A DNA stretch of 64,000 nucleotides from Dioszegia crocea (lineage: Eukaryota > Basidiomycota > Tremellomycetes > Tremellales > Bulleribasidiaceae), in NCBI GenBank assembly GCA_001600615.1, contig BCKK01000003.1:1128500-1192499 (forward strand), given 5' to 3'. The position numbers and the translations under genes were made by a program. Below, one piece after another: positions 22,726 through 34,147 of this stretch. Under the pieces are notes generated by a model, which worked only from the letters and a program-made list of their open reading frames with translations, was not told where the DNA came from and did no database searches. Positions within the stretch are counted from its first letter, which is position 1, and each line of letters begins with the position of its first letter.

Positions 22726-24304
22726 CTACTCGATCCTCTTTGCGGCCTCTTGCATTTGTCGCTGTGCCTGCCTCGCAAAGTCGGCTGATTGAGCACGAGT
22801 GAATCTATGAATCAGCATAAGTCTCGTGCGTCCGACGTCGAGCCTCGACAAACTCACTCTGGGGTTGTGCCTCTCGTCTCGGCACTTGGCTCACCGAGCG
22901 CGAAGGGATTGAAGTCACGCTGTTGATCGAGATTGGCGAGACTGTGGTTGACGAAGCGGTGAGTTGCCTCGTCTGCACGGACGGCTTTGATCACGTCAAG
23001 GAGGGTGGAGTTGGGACCCATTCGCCAATAGTCCTGCAGTGTGAGTTCTGTATTCTGATCGGCATCACAAGATAGCGGGGAACTCACCACTGCGATCTTG
23101 GGCGCTGGTACATTCTCCCATTCCGGTATGAGACCCTTCTCCATGTCATCGATACAGTGTGTGCTGAGATGTCAGCTTACTCAAAAGTACCATGGACATC
23201 ATGTACTTACTAGGTCCGGGCGGCCTCCTCTTCCAAAGCGCCGACGAAACGGTGGACAGTGCGCGGTGAGATGAGGTACGAGAAGAAGAGGATGTTGTAC
23301 ATGACTCCCTGGGCGCCCAGGCACAGAAGTCGAGTGAGCATGGTGGGTTGAGCGATAGTGAGGAAGGTCCTGGTAGGGTCAGATTTTCCCCTTCAGATGT
23401 GAATCCAATGGCCAACTTACAACAGGTGCATCCGCTCATTCTCAGCTTCTTCCAACATGGTGTGTATCCATCCACCATCTCGTCTCTGTCATGGTCAGCA
23501 TCTCGCGAAGCAGATTTGTATTCTGCTGGACTCACAAGCAACCTCAGACTCCTCAAGTGCCTTAAAGTCCCAGCTACCATTCCTGGACATCCTGCGAACG
23601 ATTCAAGGAGGATGATGCGCGTCATCCACTGGTCGACAGTCAAGATCTTCCCTTCGGCTCGGAGCTTCTCGACTGGGATGGGCTTCATGGCCAAGACGTC
23701 TGCAGGGACATTGTAGTGCTTGTAGCCGGCGATGAGATCGAAAGTCTTCCTGCAGATCTGTCAGCATGTCAATAGTTGGACAAGGAAGTCTAGCTCGCTT
23801 ACCGCATGACATTCACAAGGCCATGTGCGATCTTGTCGCTTGTCGTTACTGGCGTCCTGCCGACGACCTGTACACAATCGACCTCCTATCAAAAGTCAGC
23901 TCTTCACCTATTGAGGCTGGAGACACTCACCTCCTTGGTATAGATCGGCTGCATCAGAGTCCAAGATCCATGTTGCTCCATGCTGGAAAGTGTGTCGCCA
24001 ATCGATTTGTCTGCCTCATCAGCTCGAACCCACGTCATGATCCAGACCAGAACATACCTTGGTAATGCGGCCCCTCGGAACCCTTCATTTCCTGACCTAC
24101 CACTTTCACCTTAGATCCCTCTTCGCGATCGTGTACCTCCGCCCTCAACGCGGTGGACGCCTGGTGCGGTCGACCAGCCTCGATCTGCCTTCTTGCCGCC
24201 ATGGAGAATGCGCGGGCATTGGCGAGACCGTGAGGGCGAAGGAGGACTGAGGGGGAAGAGAGAACCGTGCCTCGGCAGAGCATGGGTCGGAGGAGTGTTG
24301 TCAT
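22726..24304 (-). CDS. AOX1: Mitochondrial alternative oxidase
   Basis: Nine exons: 24304-24058, 24010-23931, 23885-23803, 23749-23536, 23485-23421, 23369-23211, 23163-23088, 23033-22858 and 22804-22726, giving 392 residues. The N-terminus is basic and Ser/Ala-rich (MTTLLRPMLCRG...ANARAFSMAARR), a likely mitochondrial import signal. The di-iron ligands are all present: LLESFAGCPGMVAG, LEEAENERMHLL, GALEEEAART and VRADEATHRFVN. AOX oxidises ubiquinol directly to water on the matrix side of the inner membrane, bypassing complexes III and IV. It is commonly induced by respiratory and oxidative stress. LESFAGCPG differs slightly from the usual LESVAGVPG. Confidence 0.96.
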
Positions 24305-24421
24305 TGTAGCTGTAGCTTAGTGTGGTAAAGGTCGAGCTAGTGATGGAGTGATTGTAAGTTGGTTGACGCGAGTAGGTTGGTGTGTGTGAAGATGTCTGTG
24401 CGTTTCCTTTAGCGCCTCCCT

Positions 24422-24433
24422 TATATATATATA
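24422..24433 (-). promoter_or_regulatory. TATA-rich run upstream of AOX
   Basis: An alternating TATATATATATA run about 120 nt before the AOX start, at a distance fitting a core promoter of a strongly regulated gene. It is the only clear core element in the 24305-24982 gap, which otherwise holds no gene. Confidence 0.5.
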
Positions 24434-24982
24434 ATCTCATACTCCTCCGGTCCATTCCGATTTCCGCTCTCGCTGTGGGAAGTGGCTCGATAGCGTAGAC
24501 AAACGTGTCGACAACAAAGGATCTTGCACTAACTGCCGTCCCGCCGCACCACGCGCATGACGCGAACTGACCCGAGTTCTCGTAAGCAGGTACGGAGCCA
24601 AACATAGCATTCCTCAGAGAATTTCCCCCTCATTTTGACTTCTTTTCCGCCTCTTCTCAGTCTGATTCTGAGTGAGCAATTGCTTTCAGACGACCATGAC
24701 TACACACTCCTTCAGATTGCACGCTTGAAGCACAGCAGGGCAAGTAAAAGTGAGTAAAACTTCACCTTAACGGCCGAGATTACGTACAGCCCGTCCCGGA
24801 TCCGAAACGCGGAGTTCGGGAGGTGTCGCATATCGGGCCCGGCAGTGATTGTAAGCGAATCGAATCACTCCGAAATACAAATGCGGATGAGGATGCGGAT
24901 CCTAGATTTGTATAGTATCAGATTTGGTTTACCATACTCTATAATAGGAAGTCGGCACTGCCGTGGCGGAGCACCAAAGGGG

Positions 24983-27900
24983 CTAAAACACCCTCACCCA
25001 TCTACCGCCACACATCACACAGACTACTGCAGCTTCTAGTAGCTCCTCCGCCATCGTCAACCCTTCGTCCGCCTGACCGTCTGTAACTGTTGGGAGGCGC
25101 ACAGCCGCTCGTTCATAGTCCATATCCAGCCCAATATCGTTGACTGGTATAGGCTGAATGACGGAGCTTGGAGGCATGAGCGAGACGGCGGGACAAGAGG
25201 AGCAGACGCGGTAGTTGGGTAGGGTGATGAGAGACCGAGTGATGGAACACCGACCTGAAGTCTCAGCATGCCGTGTCATTGATGCGATAAGAAAATACTT
25301 ACTCCACTCATGACCCTTCGCACATCGCGAAACCCCATTTGCATCCCCCAAGCTGACTTGCTCTCCACACGCAGGACACAGATCCGTCTTGTCCATGTTT
25401 CCTCCCGGAGCGTGTTTTGAGACCGCATCCGACACCGCTCGGAATCCTGTAGGCGTCGATAGACCAGCAGCGTTGCGTAAGAGGAGCTGTAGAAGGGAGA
25501 TGTCCGGTGTGAGATCTGGGAAACATCAGCGTGACTCTGTAATTGGGAGGCAATCCGACATACCCCTAGAACTCTGTTGACAGATCTCGGCAGCCCAGGC
25601 TAATTGTGATTTGATGATTGTGTCTTGGATGGGTCTGAGGGTAGACGCAGCGATTGCAGTAAACTTTTTGGCCGAGTCCTTAAAGGTTGCCTGCGGTAAT
25701 TAGCAATCTGAGAGCCTATACTGCGGGTTGGGATTACTTACAGCACACCATCGAGCGAGCGCGTACCGTAACCTCAGCCCATCAAGCGCTTTGTCACCCC
25801 AAAGACTTCGCCTGAGCATAATGGCGGGTCCATCTGAAGATCCTCCACTGATCGGCCGGGTGAATGAAGCCGGCTCAAGAGTCGTTTCAGCCCGGAGCAG
25901 ATCTTCCAATTCTGACGATAGCCCGCTTTGATCGGGAGCGACGATGATGCGTAAGAGATGAGGCATGAGGGTCTTGAGAGGGGCCGAGCTGATGACTGTG
26001 CTGTCAGAAAATACTCCATACAAACGCGGCTCTGTTCAACATACGCGAGGGGGGGTTCTCAATCATGTCTTCCACAGCATCCATGACGGACTGTCTACCC
26101 GGGAGCAGGCCTCCAAGATCAGCGAGTACGAAGCTTGTCCGTCTCTGTCCATCTGGGGCAGCTTCCATAGTGTGGAAGTTTGTAGGTCTGATTCATAAGC
26201 TGGGCTTTGGACCAGACTGTCCCAGTAAACTCACTCTGCCGCCCATGAGGCGATACCCGCTTCGCCCGCAGCTGCCCACCCGCCCGTGTGTGCTGTGATG
26301 GACTTGATGAACGCATCCTGTTTCGCCGAGTCTCGACTTTCAAACATGTCTGCCTGCATTAGGTCGAAGTAGATTTGTCGGGCAGCAATGGAGAGATTAA
26401 GCTGGGTAGCAATATCGCCCAATCGAGGCGAAGTAGAGATGTCCATGATGATGTAGTGTATGTGTGTCGAGAGGACAATGAGCAGGGAATTCGAGTCGAT
26501 CGGATGTATTCCTAGACAATCAGCTTATGTCTGGAAGGGGAAGCGATCCCACTAACCGACGCATGGATTATGAGAATTCGCCCCAGCCCAATTACCGATT
26601 TGTGGTAAAACCACCCGCCTGGTCCCTGTCCACTTAACAGTTTCCGATATCTGGGCGGACCAGAATGTGATCGACCCAGGCCGTGCGACTATCAGGACAT
26701 CCTAAGTGATCAGCTTGGGACCTAGACTTGCAGGATTTAGAGACTCGCTTTCATCCACATCAACCCGTTGATGGCTCTCAAATCTCCATCTGGCACCTTC
26801 TCATCGCGGATGATGTCAACTTTCTGACTGGGCAGACCACTTTCGTCCAGCTGTATGGTCTGCCGAACATGCAAGATTGCGATACTCCCATCGCTACATG
26901 CCATTGCTAGCTTAGCCACACCTGACGATTTAGCCTTTGCCGTGCGAGATTGTTCAGTTTCTCAAAAGCTCACATGTGTGGTGGTCCGTTGGCGTCCAAG
27001 CTGACCAGGCCATACTCGTCACCCATCCAGAGGTCACTTCAGCCCCTAGGACCTTTTCGAACCTCCTCTTCGCGCCGTAGCTTTGTTTGCGTCAGTACTG
27101 GCCTATGTGCCGTGAGAAATTGCAACTCACGACCAAAAGATAATCTTCCCGGCTCGACTGGCGATCGTCAATAAACTAAGATCTACACCAAGGCATGATT
27201 CAAGCGGCACAGGGCGTGACCATATTAAATCTGACCATCAGCCGCCATTCATATCAGGTATTGGCAATTGGTACGTACCTGTAGCTCTCATATGTAGCAT
27301 GCCTGGTGTGTCGAGTCGGTCTCGCATACTCCTCGGCAGTGTTGCTCGAGTAAGGACAGTCATGTCGGCTATCTAGGTATCGTCAGCGGGCCGCGTTTTC
27401 GGCTCCTAGCTGATCAGATCGTACCTCTTCCCACCGCTTGGTGTATGGATCCCTGACTGGCGAGTAGACAGACACTTGACCCTGGTTGTTCGTGATGGCG
27501 AGAAGACAGCTGCGGCATGTCAGCCTTAGAGCTCTACAGAACGGACGATGAAGACCCACGTTCCAAGGTCCGACATCCCAGAGGGAGACCAGGCCACTGC
27601 TTTGGCTCGGAATTCATCTTCCGCAATGATTGCGCTATACTCATCTACAGCTCAATCAGTGCCTAAAGATCCCAAATGGCTGAACGTCGACTCACCTCCA
27701 ATCTCCGTCCACTCATACACTTCCGTCCTATCCACTTCCTTCACGTCCACACCATTCAGATACCATCCCACTTCCCCATTGTTTGGTCGCCGGACCTTTT
27801 TCGCGCGGGCCGACGAGTTTGACGGCCCTGCTCCGCCCTCATCGTCCGCATCATCCATCACAACATCATCATCCCCACGCGCTTCTTGTTTCCGAGGCTT

Positions 27901-28162
27901 CATTGATGAATTTTGCTCTAGGTCGACATATGACGGCGGAGGAGGAAGGGATGAGATGAGGTATGGAGTCTGTCAAGTCAGTGATCGTGGGCTTGGAGAA
28001 CCGAAAGGCCAGCACAGATAAACTGACAAAAATGTGGACACCGCGAGAATTGCAGAAGACTGCTTGTCCATCATCGCTCCAAGTGAGATTTGTCGGCAGC
28101 GTCGAGTAGGTCACGCCCGGGACTGATCCTGTCCCCAGTATAGTCGGGGCTTCGGTCGTCAT
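24983..28162 (-). CDS. TFIIIC subunit (TFIIIC90/GTF3C4-like)
   Basis: Fifteen exons: 28162-28028, 27969-27696, 27644-27560, 27509-27425, 27372-27279, 27230-27131, 27080-26974, 26921-26749, 26701-26557, 26511-26235, 26187-26045, 25995-25742, 25690-25564, 25515-25303 and 25254-24983, giving 827 residues. The N-terminal half is a WD-like propeller (LTWSDDGQAVFCNSRGVHIF, LLAITNNQGQVSVYSP, LAMACSDGSIAILHV). The C-terminus matches the TFIIIC zinc-finger pattern: LCPACGEQVSL, RCAKGHEWSRCSIT, YRVCSSCPAVSLMP and VVCVMCGGRW. TFIIIC binds the internal promoters of tRNA genes for RNA polymerase III. One junction (26748-26702) needs a GC donor. The exon at 26511 carries an internal ATG that could mislead a gene finder. 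Confidence 0.82.
26702..26748 (-). other. Probable GC-AG intron
   Basis: No GT donor joins the frames on either side in phase. Using GCGAGT after ATGAAA, with the end CTGATCACTTAG, gives a smooth join (LMWMK to DVLIVARPG). The donor is weaker than most GC donors, so a sequencing difference is possible. Confidence 0.45.
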
Positions 28163-28349
28163 GATGTATTTGCGAAGGGGTATAAACAACAACAAAGCTC
28201 AAGAGGTATTTGCAACCACCTCCACCAAGCTCTTCGCGCCATGCCGTAACATTCCTCTCATGGGCCAGCTTGCCCAGCAGCTTCGAAGTTCGGACCTTTT
28301 TGCACCTGTACTTCATCCAAGCTGCCCATCTGGGTCTGAGAACACCATC
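28163..28349. promoter_or_regulatory. Short divergent promoter
   Basis: 187 nt separate the start codons of the TFIIIC subunit and the first small paralog, so both promoters must overlap here. No named motif was recognised. Confidence 0.45.
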
Positions 28350-28875
28350 ATGAACACAGCAGGATCAGTTGTGAGTCTTTCAGTCTGCGAAAGGAAGGGA
28401 AATCCAGCTGACTCCGTCTTAGGCCTATGGCTGGGGAGTAGGTCCCTTTCGCTTCTCTTTTCGCATCTCGACCTTATGCCATACTCCCATCACACAGTAC
28501 CCAGTACTAACTGGACCAGGTCCTCATCCTAGCCGCTGGAGGAGCATACTACTACGCTCGCAAAGACACGGACGGGCGAAGGGCAGATCAGATGCGGGCA
28601 GGAACTCGACCGACCGAGAAGTTGACATGTGAGCTTTGCCGTTAAACCATTAGGAGCAACGCATAATTGACCTCATAGGGGAAGAGAAGATTGCTCGAAC
28701 GCAGGCAGAAAGCCAACCAACCAGTAACAGAGGGACATCCGTTCATGCATCATCATCATCATCATCATCATCGATACCGACAACGAAACCTGGCGGCGGG
28801 ATCAGCGCTACCATGCAGTCTACGTCGACTGGAGTGGATACACCTAAAGGGGAAGGAGCCGGGATAGGGAAGTAG
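28350..28875 (+). CDS. Small membrane protein, tandem paralog A (113 aa)
   Basis: Exons are 28350-28370, 28423-28437, 28520-28628 and 28679-28875. Exon 2 has only 15 nt and encodes AYGWG. One membrane helix follows (VLILAAGGAYYYARK), then a basic segment and a Ser-rich tail that includes a poly-Ser run from a trinucleotide repeat. It ends MQSTSTGVDTPKGEGAGIGK. The AYGWG-helix-YYY-basic layout recalls short fungal single-pass, probably mitochondrial, proteins (possibly DUF4748), but I cannot confirm a family. Exon sizes and the C-terminal motif are shared with the next gene, so the two are tandem duplicates. Confidence 0.65.
28748..28771 (+). repeat. (CAT)8 microsatellite in a coding exon
   Basis: Eight perfect CAT units, read in frame as TCA to give poly-Ser in paralog A. 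Paralog B lacks the run. Confidence 0.9.
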
Positions 28876-29246
28876 ACTAGGCACACATTGATAGGTAGTA
28901 TGGAGGAAGAAGACTTGACAGCGACTGCGGCAGCTGGATTAGGGCGTGACTATTGGCTCAGCGCAGAACCTCTGATAGTGGCCTTCTGAGAATTAGTGGC
29001 TTTCCAAGAAGGCCTAAATTCACTGGGAGCTCATGATCATACCGTCATCTCTGCTGCTAGGTCTGTAAGATGCATTGCGAATCCTTCTCAACCTCCGTGT
29101 GAATTCCCGACTCACACCCCGACCTACTCCGACCTCCACATTCCTCGCATGCCGTAAAGCCTAAGATGCCTGCTCGAATCAATAAGGACTTGTGTCGTGT
29201 CCTCCTTGATTCAAAAAGGTTTAAACTCACAGGATAATCAGGCGCG
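28876..29246. other. Spacer between the two paralogs
   Basis: 3' flank of copy A and promoter of copy B. No gene, RNA or repeat was recognised. Confidence 0.4.
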
Positions 29247-29764
29247 ATGCACCCAACCAAGAAGATCGTAAGTATTTGTCAGATCCAGGGAGGTAAATAG
29301 TCGCCCTTACTGACGTCTCGTAGGCATACGGCTGGGGCGTAAGTCCTCCCTTCCAATCGATCATATTCGCAGAAACCGATGCCTCAAGAACCCCGTATTT
29401 CCATTCAGGCGGAGGCTGACCCCCTCAGGCCCTATTAGTAGCCACAGGCTTCACATACTACTATACCAGCCGATCAAGCCTCGCGCGGCGAAAGGCGCGA
29501 TTGTTTGAAAAGCAGGCACAGAGGGATGAGAAGTTGGCATGTGAGCTCAGTATGCCCTACATTATCGATTGCAAGGAGCTGATCCGAGTAGTAGAGCAGC
29601 AGAATCCAGGGCGACCTTCGACTGGGGTTCCATCATCGATATCAGCTTCAGGGCCTGGATCGGGAACGATACCTACGACATTTCCAGGTCGGGGGATAGA
29701 TCCGGGGATGCAATCGACAGCTACGGGGGTGGACACGCCGAAGGGTGATGGACAGGGATCATGA
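29247..29764 (+). CDS. Small membrane protein, tandem paralog B (106 aa)
   Basis: Exons are 29247-29267, 29324-29338, 29429-29540 and 29592-29764. Exons 1 and 2 have exactly the sizes (21 and 15 nt) and phases of copy A, and exon 2 again encodes AYGWG. The helix (ALLVATGFTYYYTSR), the basic stretch ARRKARLFEKQAQRDEKLA and the end MQSTATGVDTPKGDG parallel copy A, while the middle has diverged. The last intron's acceptor is uncertain: GAG|TAG or GAGTAG| both keep the frame, and reading through the intron is also open. Confidence 0.62.
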
Positions 29765-30089
29765 GGGGGACTATGAAAGCGTCGGCTGAGATCTGCGGAC
29801 AGATCGCTATGTGAGTTGTCCGGCGTCGATATCCAGGCCAAATCGCCCATTACCCAGGTCCAACCCGTCTCCGACCCATGCCCAAATCGCTAACTCTTCC
29901 CAGACCACACAGGCCCCACAATCCGCTCTTAAAACTATAAATATGTACAAACAAGTTGGCTACACTTGACGATGTCTACTTAGATATGTCTCACACACTG
30001 TCCGAATTGAAGCACTCGCCCACGCTCGAGATTTATCCACAACCCCTCCCGCTCCTACGTACCGCCCACCCCACCCCCAACTCGCCCGG
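29765..30089. other. Convergent 3' flanks
   Basis: Gap between paralog B and the Crz1-like gene, which end facing each other. No gene was seen. Confidence 0.4.
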
Positions 30090-33000
30090 CTACGCCCTAT
30101 CATAATCTTCCATCCCACTACCTCCCGCCCCATCCTCATCCCCACTCCTCCCTCCAGAACTCGCATTACTCCCCGCCCTCCTCCTGCCTTTCTTCCCACT
30201 GGCGCCAGCCGCCGCCGCAGGTGCCAATAACCCCTGAGCAGCCTTGTAATTCTTGTACTGACTCTCACTCATTGCCGATCCGTCCGGGTTTGTGGGTAAT
30301 GGACAGACCAAAGCGCATTCGATCCCTTGCTCGGATTTATGATGTCGGGTCAACGCGTCCAGTCGGGCGAACTTCTTGTGGCATGCCTCGCATTCGAATG
30401 GCCGGAGACCTTGGTGGAGGAGCATGTGGCGTTTGCAGTCGTGTTGACGCGCAAAGCCTACGTCGGCTGTGATGTCAGCTCGAGGATCCAAGTTGTGGGA
30501 GTCATAGCTTACCCTTTGGACATCCGTCATAGAGACACTTGTAGGGCCGCTCGTCATTGTGTGACCGCATATGGCCCTTCAGGTTGAAATGGCGGGTGAA
30601 TGTACTTCCACAACCAGGAACTAAAAGATGAGCTCGTCTCTTGCCTCTCTCAACAAGCTGTAACTCACCAGGACATTGGAATATCCCATTATTCGTCCTC
30701 CGATTCGTAGCCGCCGCCTCAGTAGCCATACTGGTTACTTTCATCTTTGACAATCTCGCTCTGCCCTGCTTCCCAGCTCCAGACCCCGACGCCACTCGCC
30801 GACCCCCACTATTGGACGCCCCATCGCCATCGACTCCATCCTCTCCAAAGTCTACACCGTCTGGCATATCCATATGCCCATGTCCCGATCCAGACGCATA
30901 GGAGAAGGAAGAGCCGTGGGAAGATATTGACAGAGCCGGGGATGCGGATCGGCCGGACGATATGGAAGAGTTTCGGGAATGTGTTCGACCGCCTCGGATC
31001 GGAGGAATCAAAGAGCCATCATTTGCAGTGATAGAATTGAGGAATTCAGTTCTAGTTTATCAGCTGAATCCCCAATAGAACGAGAGATTTCGACTGACGT
31101 AGAACCACCATGACCCAATCCCCAACCACCCTTCCCAAGGTCTTCACTCTTGGCCGCCCGCCGATGTCCCGAAGGGCTTACACCCCTTACGCGCCCCGAC
31201 ATCCCTTGCTGTCCCTGCCCACCAGCGAATCCCATTCCATACCCTGGCGTCCCAGCGCCAGTCGCATGATGTGTTGAACCTTCATTGAAACTCTGTCTCC
31301 GAGAGCCTTGGGCTGCACCATTCATCCCGCCCGCACCCAGATATCCAAAGCCCTGCGGCGGCATGAATGGCGCTGTATTGGGTGGCGAGCGATACTGACC
31401 ACCCTGACTACTTTGGAAATCGGTATTGTAGTATGGAGCTGAATTGGTCCCGAACCCAAATTGAGAGGAAGGTGGTAGTACGCCCCGTTGTTGGTAGAAT
31501 GCCATCGAGGTCGGTGAGAATTCTCCGGGTTCATATTTGAATATCCCGGATCCGGCTCCCGAGTTGGTTTGGGTGTTGACGGACAATGGACTCATTTTGA
31601 CTCGTTGAGCCTGAAGTTGGGAGAGCTGATGCTGATGTTCGAGCTGCCGTAGGAATTCGTCCTGATCATTGCCGGGCAACTGGTTCGGGTTGACCGTTCC
31701 GGGTGGGGCAGGTGATTGGTCACCCATTCCCCCAAAGTCACCGCCTCCGCCGCCGTATGATGCCGCCTGGCCCTGACCGTTCAGACCCATACTGTTCAAC
31801 CAAGCGCCCACATTATTCCGCCAGTCCCCTCCACCTTCCTCCATCCCTCTCTGGACTTGCTGCTGCGCCTGCTCCTCCACCTGACCAAGCGAAGACGCCA
31901 GCCCCATCGCTTGAGCCTGCGCCATAATCTGCGCCATCGCCTGCCTCTCAAAGTCCGCCTGACCCATCCCGCCCCCGACCGGCGCAAACGAGTCCGACTT
32001 GGCCCTCGGCCGTGTATATCCCAATTGGTTGCCCAGATTTCCCCATCCCGACGCATTTTGCATTTGCATTCGGCTAGCAAAGTCCATAGCATTCTGCTGA
32101 TATTGCTGGGCGTGCTGGTGGGGAGGAGGTGCCTGGCCATTGCTTCCCATGTTGGGCGATGGGACTGAGAACTGCTGTTGAGCCTCCTCGCCCGTCTGGT
32201 TGAGATGGCTTTGACGACTCTGCTGAGCCTGCTGAGCCGCCCGCCTCAGCGCAGCGTCAAAATGACCTCTACCATCCTTCAAACCCGAAATGGGTGTACT
32301 CGGCTGAACAAAGATTTGCGGACCGTCCGCGTTAGGCGCGATTGGGCTGATGCCCATCATGCCTGATAGATGCTGAAGGGCGGGATTTGTAGGTGGGAGT
32401 AAGCCGCCCATTCCGCCGACTTGGCCGACTAGGGCATGGCCTTGGCCTTGATTACCGTTGGCTGTCTGGGTGGGTTGTTGTGTGACGATAGGAGGGAGAG
32501 TGACGGGGGAGGGTGCGTTATTGGGCATTTGTAGGACAGGAGGGGATTGGGGTTTGCTGGCGAGGAAAGAAGGGCTGCTGCCTGGACGGGTGATACTGGC
32601 CGATGTGAATGATGGAGAGGGTGCGTTGATGGATGCTTCGAAGGGGGATACAGGACGGGATCCGTGTGTGGATATATGGCTTTGCAGGTCCGGTGGGAAG
32701 GCTTGTAGGGCGTTCTGCTGTTGTTGGAGGAAGTACTGATCGCCCTGGAATTGGGGCGATGGTTCTCGAGAGACGGAGCGGGACAGACTGAAAGAATTTG
32801 TCAGTCCAGGGAGGCATGAATTGAGGTTTGCCTTAACTCACGTTTGCAGTAAATCCTCCATGAAGCCCTCCATCTGTGCAGTACCATCGTCGCCTCCATT
32901 CCCATTCGCAAATCCACTCCCGCTCCCGTTTCCTCCTTGTCCTTGCATTCCCGCGAATACCTCGTTGCCGAACATTTCATCGTCCATAAACTCATTCTTC

Positions 33001-33614
33001 ACATGCAACATATCCGGCCCTTGGCCATAATCAAACCTGCCCATCCCGCTCGGTGTAGCACTCGTAGACATTGGCGTTCCGGCGTATGCGCTGCCTGATG
33101 AGGTGGTGGCAAGGTTATAAGGAGAGGAGGAAGATGCGGGGTTGTAGGGACTGCCAGTCTCGGCGAAGTTCCCTAGGCCGAGCGGATCATACCCGTTATT
33201 TGCCGGCCAGGGGTTATTTGAGTTATACTGTCGACTAGTGGGAGGAAATGGCGGTTGCTGCTGATAGCCGGCCTGCTCCTGTCCACCCTCCTTCACCGCA
33301 GTATTGATCATTGTACTCGACCAAGGAAGTGATTCCTGGCGAGACTCTGGATTTTGCTGATTCCTTAACGAGCTCGATGACGATGCGACTCTATGTCTAT
33401 GGTCAAGCTCGAATGGGGACGCATTCTGACCTCGACCGTCTATGGAAGATGGCTCTGCTGTTATAGCTTGGCCGTTGGAGAAATTCCTCGGCTGTAGATT
33501 CGATGTGACGCTCAAGTTGGAAGATGAGGTAGAAGAGTATCGTTGATGTCCCGAGGACGATACCCGGCGCTGATGCTCGAATATAGCATCGAAATTGGGC
33601 GGAGAGTCTGCCAT
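30090..33614 (-). CDS. CRZ1: Crz1-like C2H2 zinc-finger transcription factor
   Basis: Five exons: 33614-32842, 32787-31099, 31051-30669, 30620-30513 and 30457-30090, giving 1106 residues. Most is Gln/Asn/Ser/Gly-rich and disordered. Near the C-terminus are three fingers typical of Crz1: FQCPVPGCGSTFTRHFNLKG, YKCLYDGCPKGFARQHDCKR and FECEACHKKFARLDALTRHH. The last ends in the characteristic KSEQGIEC. Crz1 factors are dephosphorylated by calcineurin and enter the nucleus to drive calcium, cell-wall and stress genes. Clear calcineurin docking sites were not identified. The start at MADSPPNFDAIFEH is chosen over an in-frame upstream ATG at 33695, which has a less protein-like leader. Confidence 0.88.
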
Positions 33615-34147
33615 AGTGAAGGATGGTTGATGTGCAAACGCAACTGGGCAGATCAGCATGCTGGAATGGCGAAGCGAAAGGGGAGGGGAGGACAAAGGAT
33701 CCTCGGCGGCGGAAGGTGTTTACAGATGGAACCAGCTCTTTGCTCGTTTTGATTGTTTCTTCTGGGCCAGTATGACTGACAATTGCACTACTCACACTCC
33801 TCTGAGCCCTGCTAGAAGGCTATATGTAGGTGTCGATAGGAAGTATAAGCCGGGAAAGCAAGGCAAAGATGATGCACGAGGTACCCCGTTAGCAACAGCT
33901 TTCGTCCGAAATTACTACTTCAGGCACTCGTTCTCGGTTCCCCGGACATTGCGTAATCATTTCCCAGTTTCGGTCATCGCCGATGGCGGATCCGGGCCCG
34001 GAATAACGTAAAGGCTCGTGCTCGGACCTCGGACAGTGGCTCAGGTCCAGTCACGCACCGACAATTCAGTCAACCCATCATATATCACCTCTTGTCCTTC
34101 CTCTCATACTTGACGATACCATCAAACCGCGACTGTAGAGCGACATC
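33615..34147. promoter_or_regulatory. Divergent promoter region
   Basis: Upstream DNA shared by the Crz1-like and J-domain genes. It holds no supported gene. Around 33960-34050 it is GC-rich with several GGxCC motifs of unknown meaning. Confidence 0.4.

Noticed and set aside
24845..25039. Rightward frame antisense to the end of the TFIIIC gene
   Set aside because: Short, with no family likeness; its right part is opposite the zinc-finger exon.
26231..26446. Start codon MDISTSPRLGD as the start of a separate gene
   Set aside because: The frame continues upstream through an intron into the propeller half of the TFIIIC subunit, so it is an internal Met.
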